NCBI GenBank assembly: GCA_937982605.1
Contig: CALJLC010000030.1
Location: forward strand, 1-7,554
Direction of reading: 5' to 3'
DNA from: an uncultured Gemmatimonadales bacterium
Lineage (GTDB): Bacteria > Gemmatimonadota > Gemmatimonadetes > Longimicrobiales > Gaopeijiaceae
DNA: 7,554 bases
Positions 1-6,030 of the stretch are shown here, in pieces; position 1 is the first letter of the stretch, and each line of letters starts with the position of its first letter. The notes under the pieces are model-generated. The model was given only the letters and a program-made list of their open reading frames with translations. It made no database searches and had not been told where the DNA came from. Both the position numbers and the translations under genes were made by a program.

Positions 1-21
1 TGTTCGGATCGCCGGTATCAT
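1..21 (-). CDS. probable 5' end of a further minus-strand gene, cut by the window edge
   Basis: On the minus strand an ATG at 21-19 is preceded by a GGGAG Shine-Dalgarno sequence (complement of 28-32) at a 6-nt spacing. The frame stays open to the window edge, encoding MIPAIRT. It starts 65 bp after the stop of the 86-1279 gene and in the same direction, as expected of a next operon member. Only seven codons are visible, so no function can be given. The claim rests solely on the ribosome-binding site, start codon and context. Confidence 0.42.
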
Positions 22-85
22 CGCGGGCTCCCGGTCTCGGTTCCTGTCGTCGGCTTCGACCGTGGACCCCGGGTGTTCCGTTGCC

Positions 86-1279
86 TCACCCGTCGAGCAG
101 ACCATGCGCGAAGAGGGACGTCGCCAGCATGACCGACGAGATGTCCCGGTGGACCTGCCACGTCGGCGTCGCCCGGGTGCGCGGATCGAGCCAGAAGCGC
201 TCGATGGTGTCCGCCAGGCTGTGGTATCGGTCGAGCGACCGGAGGAGGCCGTCGTACGGTGTCGGCCTCGGGCGGGTGGGCGGCGGCGGTGGCGGGTCGA
301 GTCGCGCGACGACCCGGTCGGCGGCGCGGATCCCGATCGAGAGTCCGAGCTCGCGAAAGGCGAGGCGGTGCCGGGGGCTGGACCGCCAGGCACCGCGCAC
401 CGCGGCCGCCTCCAGGCTGGTAGCGGCCTCCCGCGCCACGGGCGGGGCGATGGCCGCGACGGTGGGCGGGCGTAGCGCCAGCATGGCGCAGCGGTGCGTG
501 TCGAAGAGGAGGCCGCCGGCGCCGAGCGGGTCGTCCGTCGCCCAGCGGCGGCCGATGCACATCTCTTCCAGGTCGGCCAGTGGTGGCCGCAATCGACCTG
601 CCAGGCGGGCGTCGACCGCCCCGGCGGCGTCGGCCAGCACCGTCAGCGTGAGCAGCCCGTCGAGCGGGTCGTGCTGACCCTGGCGGGCGACCTGTGGGCG
701 GGAGGCGTCGACCGAGACCTTCCACCACAGCCCCCGTGCGGCCCCGACCCGCCCGACGAAGGCGCGGTGCGCTCCGAGCGCCAGCTCGACCGCCCACAGG
801 AGGCAATCGGCGTCGCCCGCCACCTGCCACATCCGCTGGAGCGCGTGGATCCACCGGGTCAGATAGTGATAGTACTGCCCGTCGCGCTCCCATTCCGCCG
901 TGGGATCGAGCGGCTCGTCGACCCGGCGCTCACGCCGTGGCTTGCCGATGCGCAGGCCCGCGAGCGTGGGGTGGCGCGCGCCCTCGTCTTCCGAAAGGCC
1001 GCTGATCCAGCCCACGCGGCGATCGTCGGGTCGGTGGCGGCCCAGCACCCAGTGCACCTGGTCGACGAGCCGTCTGGCGAGGGTGCGCCAGTAGACGTCC
1101 GAGGTCGCCTCCCAGAGGCCCAGATAGTTCGAAACCGCGAAGGCGTCGGTCCAGAGGTACCGACGCGGCGGCGAGACCACGGGGTCGAGTCCCGTGCGGC
1201 GGGCGAAGTCCTGCATGATCTCGGCGGCGAGCATCGCCCCCGAGGCGGGAGTGAAGCCGGACCCCCCGCGCCGCCTCAC
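86..1279 (-). CDS. uncharacterised protein, probably all-helical (six-hairpin glycosidase-like fold)
   Basis: A 397-residue protein with no signal peptide or membrane segment, so probably cytoplasmic. I do not recognise a named family with certainty. Blocks that look strongly constrained are RRYLWTDAFAVSNYLGL (39-55), GWISGL (90-95), EWERDGQYYHYLTRW (129-143), KVSVDASRP (187-195) and GQHDPLDGLLT (201-211). Regularly spaced aromatic and acidic helices of this kind resemble the (alpha/alpha)6-toroid of six-hairpin glycosidases, which is an inference from style, not a domain match. A run of six prolines at 329-334 separates a C-terminal segment. The GTG start at 1279 has no convincing Shine-Dalgarno sequence; ATG at codon 16 (1234) is a good alternative because the conserved part begins after it. 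The gene lies 43 bp downstream of the M28 peptidase on the same strand, so co-transcription is plausible. Its reality as a gene is firm; its function is not. Confidence 0.85.
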   Translation of the reverse strand: MRRRGGSGFTPASGAMLAAEIMQDFARRTGLDPVVSPPRRYLWTDAFAVSNYLGLWEATSDVYWRTLARRLVDQVHWVLGRHRPDDRRVGWISGLSEDEGARHPTLAGLRIGKPRRERRVDEPLDPTAEWERDGQYYHYLTRWIHALQRMWQVAGDADCLLWAVELALGAHRAFVGRVGAARGLWWKVSVDASRPQVARQGQHDPLDGLLTLTVLADAAGAVDARLAGRLRPPLADLEEMCIGRRWATDDPLGAGGLLFDTHRCAMLALRPPTVAAIAPPVAREAATSLEAAAVRGAWRSSPRHRLAFRELGLSIGIRAADRVVARLDPPPPPPTRPRPTPYDGLLRSLDRYHSLADTIERFWLDPRTRATPTWQVHRDISSVMLATSLFAHGLLDG

Positions 1280-1300
1280 ACGCCCGGCACGCGGGTTCGG

Positions 1301-1312
1301 GGAACCGGTTCC
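1301..1312. repeat. 12-bp perfect palindrome in a peptidase/hypothetical gene gap
   Basis: GGAACCGGTTCC is its own reverse complement. A third copy of the half-site, GGTTC, sits just upstream at 1294-1298. It could therefore pair with GAACC at 1302-1306 across a 3-nt loop, as an alternative to the palindrome itself. It lies in the 43-bp gap between two minus-strand genes. It has no T-run, so it does not look like a standard intrinsic terminator. It could be an operator, an mRNA hairpin or chance. Confidence 0.4.
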
Positions 1313-1322
1313 GGGTGGGACA

Positions 1323-3002
1323 CTATTCGCTCGCCGGCCCGAAGAGCCCGCCGAAGAAATCGCCGGTGTTCCACGTCGGCCGCTCGTCCTCCTGCGCGAT
1401 CACGTACCCGGTCAGGAAGTTGACCCGGCCGTGATCCGCTCCGGCCTCCCAGTCGAAGCCCTGACCGATCTCGTCGAAGGGTGTGTGGTAGCGCTCCTGC
1501 CGGAACGCGGTGTTGATCGCGCCGCCGTCCCGCTCGTCGCCGGTCTCGAATCCGCTCTTGATGAAGAGCGCGGGGATGCCCTGCCGGATGAAGCTGAAGT
1601 GGTCGCTCCGGATGAAGAGGACCTGCTCCGGGATCGGGTCGGGGCCGATGCCGATGCCCATGCGCTCGGCCGCCGCCGCCACGCTGCCTCCCATGCTCGA
1701 ATGCTCCGCCCCGTACGGCACGATGTCGAGCAGCGGATGGAAGAGGAACGGCATGTCGAGCGAGAAGTTGGCCACCAGGCTCGACTGGGGCACGGTGGGA
1801 TTCTGCACGAAGTAATCCGACCCGAGCAGCCCCCACTCTTCGGCCGTCACGACGAGGAAGAGGACGGACCGGCGCGGCGGCGTGGGGAGGCTGGTGAAGG
1901 CTCGGGCGATTTCCAGCACGATTCCGGTGCCGGACGCGTTGTCGTGCGCCCCGTTGTAGATCGAGTCCCCGTCCACGGGGACGCCGACGCCGAAGTGGTC
2001 GACGTGCGCCACATAGGTCACGTGCTCCTCGCTCAGTGCCGGATCGCTGCCCGGCAGCCTCGCGACGACGTTCCAGGACTGGACGTCTTCGTGGCTGGTG
2101 GTGGTGCGGACCGTCACCCGCGTCCGCAGGTCGAACGCCTGCGGCGTGCCGGCGTCCGCGGCCGCGACCGCCTGGTCCACCGTCGTGGGCGCTCCGGCGA
2201 AGAGCGCGGACACGGCCTCGTGGTTGAGCGAAGCCGAGGCTCGCATCCGCTCGTCTCCGCGGCTGGGGGCTCCCTCGTCGTCGAGCCATGCGAACGAGCC
2301 CCGCTTGGCGCGGTTGGCGTTGACCTCCCAGCGCAGCCGCGGGTCGTCGGGGGCCCAGAACGTCATCATCCCGATGGCGCCGCGCGCGATCGCCTCGGCC
2401 TGCTTGGTCGCTCCCGACGAGTAGTACGCGCGCTCGTTGCTGGGGAAGGCGGCGGGCGCCCCGCTGAGCATCATGACCACCTTGCCCTCGACGTCGATGC
2501 CCGCCCAGTCGTCGTAGCCGAGAGCGGGGGCGCTCACGCCGAAGCCGACGAACGCGACGGGAGCCTCGACGACCTCGACGACTTCGCGCAGAGGGTCCGC
2601 GCCGAGGTAGAAGTCGCGGTCGTACACGAGGGTTCGGGACCCCCCGGGGCCGTGAACCGTCATGGCGCTCGCCGCCTCGACCACCGTGCTCTGCCGGAGC
2701 GGGACCTGCTGGCGGTAGGTGCCGTTCTCGCCGGCCGGTTCCAGCCCGAGGTCACGCAGGAACTCCTCGACGTAGCGGGCGGCGCCCGCGTACCCCGGGG
2801 TGCCCGGCGCTCGACCCTCGAGGGAGTCGTGCGCGAGCACTTCCACGTGGCTGCGCAGCCGCTCGGCGTCGATCGCCGCGAGCGCGGCGTCGACCTCCGG
2901 GGTGTCGAGAGGCACGCTCGCGGCCGCGGGCTCGTCCCCCGAGCACGCGGTCAGGAGGAGGCCGATCACGAGCGTGAAGGTCGGAGCGCAGCGTCGTTTC
3001 AT
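1323..3002 (-). CDS. M28-family zinc metallopeptidase with PA-domain insert, lipoprotein
   Basis: A 559-residue M28 (aminopeptidase Y/S-like) peptidase, predicted to remove N-terminal residues from peptides in the periplasm or at the membrane surface. The N-terminus has a lipoprotein signal with lipobox LTAC (17-20), so Cys20 should be lipidated. The entry segment (HVEVLAHDSLEGRAPGTPGY, 52-71) is typical of the family, followed by a PA-type insert at about 140-260 (VGFGVSAP, YDDWAGIDVEGKVV). The catalytic part at about 305-540 has every expected residue: H333 and D335 (AHVDHFG), D354 (GAHDNASGTG), E388-E389 (TAEEWGLLGS), D416 (NFSLDMPF) and H506 (RYHTPFDEI). ATG at 3002 is supported by GAGGA (complement of 3011-3015) at 8-nt spacing and by the signal peptide. 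Transcription starts in the divergent region shared with the EEP gene. The class is secure; the substrate is unknown. Confidence 0.96.
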   Translation of the reverse strand: MKRRCAPTFTLVIGLLLTACSGDEPAAASVPLDTPEVDAALAAIDAERLRSHVEVLAHDSLEGRAPGTPGYAGAARYVEEFLRDLGLEPAGENGTYRQQVPLRQSTVVEAASAMTVHGPGGSRTLVYDRDFYLGADPLREVVEVVEAPVAFVGFGVSAPALGYDDWAGIDVEGKVVMMLSGAPAAFPSNERAYYSSGATKQAEAIARGAIGMMTFWAPDDPRLRWEVNANRAKRGSFAWLDDEGAPSRGDERMRASASLNHEAVSALFAGAPTTVDQAVAAADAGTPQAFDLRTRVTVRTTTSHEDVQSWNVVARLPGSDPALSEEHVTYVAHVDHFGVGVPVDGDSIYNGAHDNASGTGIVLEIARAFTSLPTPPRRSVLFLVVTAEEWGLLGSDYFVQNPTVPQSSLVANFSLDMPFLFHPLLDIVPYGAEHSSMGGSVAAAAERMGIGIGPDPIPEQVLFIRSDHFSFIRQGIPALFIKSGFETGDERDGGAINTAFRQERYHTPFDEIGQGFDWEAGADHGRVNFLTGYVIAQEDERPTWNTGDFFGGLFGPASE

Positions 3003-3039
3003 GCGTCGGGTCCTCGGGGTCGAGCGGGAGCCTCAGAGT

Positions 3040-3049
3040 GGGCCGGCCC
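3040..3049. repeat. 10-bp perfect palindrome in divergent intergenic region
   Basis: GGGCCGGCCC is a perfect 10-bp palindrome between the two divergent genes, 38 bp upstream of the peptidase start codon and within its predicted leader. GC-only palindromes arise easily in this base composition, so a regulatory role is only possible. Confidence 0.25.
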
Positions 3050-3051
3050 TC

Positions 3052-3078
3052 CCGGCGTCGCAACGGACGCGACGTCGG
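3052..3078. promoter_or_regulatory. candidate operator: 10-bp inverted repeat with 7-bp centre
   Basis: CCGGCGTCGC (3052-3061) and GCGACGTCGG (3069-3078) are reverse complements at nine of ten positions, the tenth being a G-T wobble, with a 7-bp centre AACGGAC. The 27-bp dyad lies in the middle of the only divergent intergenic region in the left half, next to the -10-like hexamer. That is the geometry of a dimeric regulator site or of a hairpin in the peptidase mRNA leader. No regulator for it is encoded in the window's left or central part. Confidence 0.4.
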
Positions 3079-3081
3079 CCC

Positions 3082-3087
3082 ATTATC
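3082..3087 (-). promoter_or_regulatory. possible -10 element for the M28 peptidase gene
   Basis: On the minus strand this reads GATAAT, five of six matches to TATAAT, and it stands out in very GC-rich surroundings. Transcription from it would begin near 3075 and give a leader of about 73 nt containing the dyad at 3052-3078. No good -35 hexamer is visible at 16-18 bp. On the plus strand the overlapping CATTAT (3081-3086) matches only four of six positions, but it lies at the right distance for a transcript beginning at the EEP start codon (3093). Confidence 0.32.
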
Positions 3088-3092
3088 CCCCG

Positions 3093-3938
3093 ATGCACCC
3101 TCGCCTCTGCGCCCCGATGCGCACCGGAGTCCTGGTCGGCCTCGCGCTCGTCCTCGGTTCGGCCGTGCCCGCCGCGGCCCAGGCCGTCGAACTCCGGGTG
3201 GTGGCCTACAACATCCGCCACGGGCGGGGGACGGACGAGCAGGTCGACCTGCGGCGGGTCGCCGAGGTGCTGCGGCGCCTGGACGCGGACGTGATCGCGC
3301 TCCAGGAGGTCGACGACCGGACGGAGCGCACCGGCGGCGTGGATCAGGTGACGGTGCTTGCCGAGCTGCTCGGCTACGAGGGCCGACACGGCCCGCACCG
3401 CCCGTTTCAGGGCGGATTCTACGGCAACGCGGTGCTCACGCGCCTGCCGGTCGTTTCGCAGCGCACGCGACCGATCCCGCCGGCGTCCGGGAGCCCGCTC
3501 GCGGTGCACGAGACCATCGTCGAAGCGGCCCCGGGGCTCGCCGTGTCGGTCGTTTCGGTCCATCTGGCCGGTACGCCGGAGGAGCGGATGGCGCAGGCCC
3601 GGGCCGTCTCGGGTGGCTTCGACGGCGCGGCCGCCGCGGTGGCGATCCTGGCCGGCGACTTCAACGGACGCCCCGACGACCCGGTCGTCGACTGGCTGCG
3701 CTCGTCGTGGGCGATCGGAGCGAAGCGGGGCGACCCAGCCACGTATCCGGCCGCGGAGCCCGACCGTGAGATCGACTTCGTGATGTGGCGCGCCCGCGGC
3801 GCCGCCGCCGCGTCGGCCGACCCCGCGCCGCCCGTTCGCCTGGTCGACCACTTCGTCGTCGACGAGCGTCAGGCATCGGACCACCGACCGATCGTCGCCG
3901 ACTTCCATCTTCGACCCCCGGAGGCAACCTCTCGATGA
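3093..3938 (+). CDS. secreted endonuclease/exonuclease/phosphatase (EEP) family hydrolase
   Basis: A 281-residue Mg-dependent phosphodiesterase of the EEP (DNase I / exonuclease III / sphingomyelinase-type) superfamily, probably exported. Residues 1-31 form a Sec signal peptide with hydrophobic core LVGLALVLG and an AAAQA cleavage region. The full catalytic series is present: N40 (AYNIRHG), E72 (LQEVD), the YGNAVLTR block (110-117), H157 (VSVHLAG), D189 and N191 (AGDFNGRPD), D228 (REIDFV) and D263-H264 (SDHRPI). Length is typical of a single-domain member. ATG at 3093 was chosen; ATG at 3117 (codon 9) keeps the signal peptide and is equally possible. Neither has a clear Shine-Dalgarno sequence. 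The stop overlaps the start of the metallophosphoesterase (ATGA at 3935-3938), so the two are probably one transcriptional unit. Family and export are well supported, but the sequence does not say whether the substrate is nucleic acid, a phospholipid or a small phosphodiester. Confidence 0.92.
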   Translation: MHPRLCAPMRTGVLVGLALVLGSAVPAAAQAVELRVVAYNIRHGRGTDEQVDLRRVAEVLRRLDADVIALQEVDDRTERTGGVDQVTVLAELLGYEGRHGPHRPFQGGFYGNAVLTRLPVVSQRTRPIPPASGSPLAVHETIVEAAPGLAVSVVSVHLAGTPEERMAQARAVSGGFDGAAAAVAILAGDFNGRPDDPVVDWLRSSWAIGAKRGDPATYPAAEPDREIDFVMWRARGAAAASADPAPPVRLVDHFVVDERQASDHRPIVADFHLRPPEATSR

Positions 3939-4534
3939 AGCTGCTCGTCTTCAGCGACGTCCACTGCGACCACGGGGCCGCGCGCTCCCTGGTGGCGCGC
4001 TCGTCCGACGTCGACGTCCTGGTGTGTGCCGGGGACCTCGCGGTCATGCGGCAGGGCCTGCAGGACGTGGTCGACATCCTCGCGGCGGCGAAGTGCCCCG
4101 CGGTTCTCGTGGCCGGCAACGGGGAGTCCGACCGAGAGCTCGAGACGGCGTGCGCCGCGTGGCCCGGAGCGCACGTGCTGCACGGGTCCGGCTGCGAGAT
4201 CGACGGCGTGAGCTTCTGGGGGCTCGGGGCGGCCGTTCCGGTGACCCCGTTCGGCGCCTGGAGCTTCGACCTGTCCGAGGAGGAGGCTCGACCGCTCCTG
4301 GCCGGCTGCCCCCCCGACGCCGTCCTCGTGACGCACGCGCCCCCTCGGGGACACGTCGACCAGTCGGAGGGTGGCGAGCACCTGGGCAGCGTGGCGGTGC
4401 GGGAGGCGATCGAGCGGGCCCGGCCGACGCTGGCGGTGTGCGGGCACATCCACGCGAGCTGGGAGCGCGAGTCGACCCTGGGCCCGACGCGGATCCTCAA
4501 CGCGGGGCCCCGGGGCGTGGAGGTCGAGGTGTGA
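3935..4534 (+). CDS. calcineurin-like metallophosphoesterase (small YfcE/TTHA0053-like type)
   Basis: A 199-residue cytoplasmic phosphoesterase with the binuclear-metal motifs in order: D8 and H10 (FSDVHCD), D34 (CAGDLAV), N62 (VAGNGESD), H134 (LVTHAPPRGH) and H171/H173 (CGHIHASW), ending in LNAGPRG. The third motif is GNGES rather than the commoner GNHD, so the usual catalytic histidine position is glycine; small YfcE-like enzymes also deviate here. There is no signal peptide. ATG at 3935 is fixed by GGAGG at 3920-3924 (10-nt spacing) and by the conserved start MKLLVFSDVH. It overlaps the EEP stop by 4 nt, implying translational coupling. The substrate is unknown; family members tested elsewhere hydrolyse phosphodiesters or phosphomonoesters. 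Confidence 0.93.
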   Translation: MKLLVFSDVHCDHGAARSLVARSSDVDVLVCAGDLAVMRQGLQDVVDILAAAKCPAVLVAGNGESDRELETACAAWPGAHVLHGSGCEIDGVSFWGLGAAVPVTPFGAWSFDLSEEEARPLLAGCPPDAVLVTHAPPRGHVDQSEGGEHLGSVAVREAIERARPTLAVCGHIHASWERESTLGPTRILNAGPRGVEVEV

Positions 4535-4604
4535 CGGGCCCGGACGCATGCGCGATGTAGCCGCGGAGCGGGAGTGGCGTATCGATAAGACAGGCTTCTC
4601 GAAC

Positions 4605-4610
4605 GGAGGG
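4605..4610 (+). promoter_or_regulatory. ribosome binding site deciding the GTG start of the plug protein
   Basis: GGAGGG lies 6 nt before GTG 4617 and only 2 nt before the out-of-frame ATG at 4613. The spacing favours the GTG, which opens the frame with a signal peptide. The ATG frame gives an Arg/Pro-rich 137-residue shadow. Confidence 0.75.
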
Positions 4611-4616
4611 ACATGC

Positions 4617-5456
4617 GTGAGGATCGGGTTCGTGGCCGCGCTGTCCCTCGCCCTGGCCGTCGCGCCGCGCCCCGTCGAAGGCCAGGTGGTGCGCGGCGTG
4701 GTGCTGGCCGCGGGCACGGGCGAGCCGATCGCGGACGCCACGCTCCTCCTGATCGACCCCACCGGCGCCGTCGTCGCCACCTCGGAGTCGGGCCCGCGCG
4801 GCCGCTTCGCGCTGCGGCCGGAGGAAGGCGGCACCGTGCGGCTGGAGGTGAGTCACCTCGGGTACGCCGGCTGGCGGACGGCCGATTTCGAGCTCGCCGT
4901 CGGGGCGATGATCGACGTCGAGGTCCGGCTCGGTGTCGAGGCGATTCCGCTGGAGCCGATCACCGTGCTGGCGCGCTCGCGCATGTCCCTCGGCGGTGTC
5001 GCGGACTTCGAGCGTCGGTCGCGTGATCCGACGATCCACGGGTACTTCCTCGACGAGGAGGCGATTGCGCGCAGGCCGGCCAGCACCCCGTCGAAGCTCG
5101 TGCTCGGCGCCCCGGGGATGTCCGTCGGCGTGGCCAGCAACGCCTTCGACCGGAGCGTGATCCTCTCGGGTGGCTGTCCGGCTCAGACATATATCGACGG
5201 AGTGCGGGTTCGGCAGGGCGGCGGCGCGTCCATCGACGACCTGCTCACCACCGACCGGATCGCCGGGGTGGAGATCTACCCGCGGCGGGGCGGGGCGCCG
5301 GCCCAGTACGCCGAGGCGACCGGAAACGGCTGTGGCGTGGTCCTCTTCTGGACCAAGCCCCCCGAGCCGGACACGGGTGCCTCCTGGGGCACGGGCCGGA
5401 TCCTGGTGGGAGCGGGCCTGCTGATCGGGCTGCTCACGCTGGCCGTGGTCGGCTGA
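4617..5456 (+). CDS. carboxypeptidase-regulatory-like / TonB-plug-only envelope protein with C-terminal membrane helix
   Basis: A 279-residue exported protein. Residues 1-22 are a signal peptide (FVAALSLALAVAP, cleavage near VEGQ). Residues 24-105 form a CarboxypepD_reg-like beta-sandwich (VVRGVVLAAGTGEPIADATL, GRFALRPEEGGTVRLEVSHLGY). Residues 145-247 resemble a TonB-receptor plug: SKLVLGAPGMSV, QTYIDGVRV, DDLLTTDRIAGVEIYPR and a closing CGVVLFWTK. Two cysteines, C187 (GGCP) and C239 (GNGCG), probably form a disulfide. A full receptor would continue with hundreds of residues of beta-barrel, but here the chain ends after a single hydrophobic helix (262-278). It therefore resembles a membrane-anchored plug, not a transporter. 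The GTG start is preferred for its ribosome-binding site and signal peptide. The role is unknown; ligand sensing or a partner of separate barrels is speculation. Confidence 0.87.
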   Translation: MRIGFVAALSLALAVAPRPVEGQVVRGVVLAAGTGEPIADATLLLIDPTGAVVATSESGPRGRFALRPEEGGTVRLEVSHLGYAGWRTADFELAVGAMIDVEVRLGVEAIPLEPITVLARSRMSLGGVADFERRSRDPTIHGYFLDEEAIARRPASTPSKLVLGAPGMSVGVASNAFDRSVILSGGCPAQTYIDGVRVRQGGGASIDDLLTTDRIAGVEIYPRRGGAPAQYAEATGNGCGVVLFWTKPPEPDTGASWGTGRILVGAGLLIGLLTLAVVG

Positions 5457-5578
5457 GTGCCCCGTTCCCGTGCGAACGCGGTGCTGGCTTGCGGGGGCGT
5501 GGTCCGGTACCGTCGAAGAAGGGGACTGCAACCGTTGCCCGGCCCGAGGCGTCTGAAACCATGAACAGGCGCATCGCG

Positions 5579-5584
5579 TAGAAT
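5579..5584 (+). promoter_or_regulatory. possible -10 element for the small membrane protein
   Basis: TAGAAT matches the sigma-70 -10 consensus at five of six positions in an otherwise GC-rich gap, and would start transcription near 5591, about 68 nt before ATG 5659. The best -35-like hexamer, CTGAAA at 5553-5558, is 20 bp away, which is too far for a strong promoter. Confidence 0.33.
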
Positions 5585-5647
5585 CCGGGTGGAGCGACAG
5601 GCCCTGGCGGCGGCTCCTGTGCGGGAGACGCGAAGTGGATCCGGTCG

Positions 5648-5652
5648 GGAGG
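5648..5652 (+). promoter_or_regulatory. ribosome binding site deciding the start at 5659
   Basis: GGAGG lies 6 nt before ATG 5659, the ideal arrangement. The in-frame upstream GTG at 5635 has only a weaker GGGAGA in front of it, so the shorter 71-residue product is preferred. Confidence 0.65.
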
Positions 5653-5658
5653 ATCGAG

Positions 5659-5874
5659 ATGTTGAAGTTTGCGGCGGGCCTGACAGCGAGCGGGATCATC
5701 GGTTTCCTGCTGCTCGAGGCGCTCAAGATCCTCATGGTGCCGATCACCGCCTGGGTGATGGGCCTTCTGGCGATCGCCCTGAAGATCCTGCTGGTCGCGC
5801 TGGGCGTGGGCGCGGCGCTCGGTGTGGGCTTCTTCTTCTACCGACGCTCCAGGAAGGCCCACGCGGAGGGCTGA
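5659..5874 (+). CDS. small two-helix membrane protein, uncharacterised
   Basis: A 71-residue hydrophobic protein that I do not recognise as a named family. Two membrane segments are likely, about 11-36 and 38-60, followed by a basic tail (YRRSRKAHAEG) that should face the cytoplasm and place both termini inside. The two halves share a short repeat, ALKILMV (21-27) and ALKILLV (40-46), suggesting two similar helices packing against each other. If GTG 5635 were used, the protein would be 79 residues with an added MDPVGRIE. Coding evidence is the strong ribosome-binding site, the clean membrane-protein pattern and the lack of a competing frame. It lies between two exported proteins but at a distance, so a shared operon is uncertain. 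Confidence 0.72.
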   Translation: MLKFAAGLTASGIIGFLLLEALKILMVPITAWVMGLLAIALKILLVALGVGAALGVGFFFYRRSRKAHAEG

Positions 5875-6030
5875 TCGGGCGGGGAGGGCCTTCCGGCTCA
5901 ACCTTTGCGGCGCTTGATTTGTCCTTCTCGTGTCGTGTGCACGTCGATTCGTCGACGGTTCCCCCCGGAGCAACCCTCGAGCCCGACCTTGACTCGCCTC
6001 ACCCGCGCTTCCGTGCGTGTCGGTTCCGTC

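Larger units (their letters stand above)
5457..5658. other. intergenic region before the small membrane protein
   Basis: No protein-like frame is seen in these 202 bp. They hold two small symmetric elements, CGGTACCG (5505-5512) and GCAAC-C-GTTGC (5528-5538), and the -10-like TAGAAT at 5579-5584. There is no hairpin plus T-run that would mark a terminator for the plug-protein gene. Confidence 0.5.

Noticed and set aside
18..893. Minus-strand 291-residue ORF in another frame of the same region.
   Set aside because: It is an Arg/Gly/Pro-rich out-of-frame translation overlapping the well-structured 86-1279 frame, and it starts inside that gene.
494..1423. Plus-strand 309-residue ORF.
   Set aside because: Antisense shadow of the 86-1279 gene with low-complexity composition and no recognisable motif; long antisense frames are expected at this GC content.
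1276..2289. Minus-strand 337-residue ORF overlapping the peptidase.
   Set aside because: Out-of-frame shadow: it is Arg-rich, shows no motifs and covers the M28 catalytic core.
1194..3092. Long in-frame upstream extension of the EEP frame, giving a 914-residue plus-strand ORF.
   Set aside because: It is antisense to the M28 peptidase, whose catalytic residues are all present, and its translation is Arg/Val/Asp-rich with no domain pattern. The real EEP protein begins with a signal peptide at 3093 or 3117.
4613..5026. ORF starting at ATG 4613, right behind GGAGGG.
   Set aside because: The 2-nt spacing is too short and the product is an Arg/Pro-rich shadow. GTG 4617 in the other frame has proper spacing and encodes a signal peptide and domains.
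3869..5747. Several long minus-strand ORFs across the phosphoesterase and plug genes.
   Set aside because: They are antisense to genes with clear motifs and ribosome-binding sites, and their translations have shadow-type composition.
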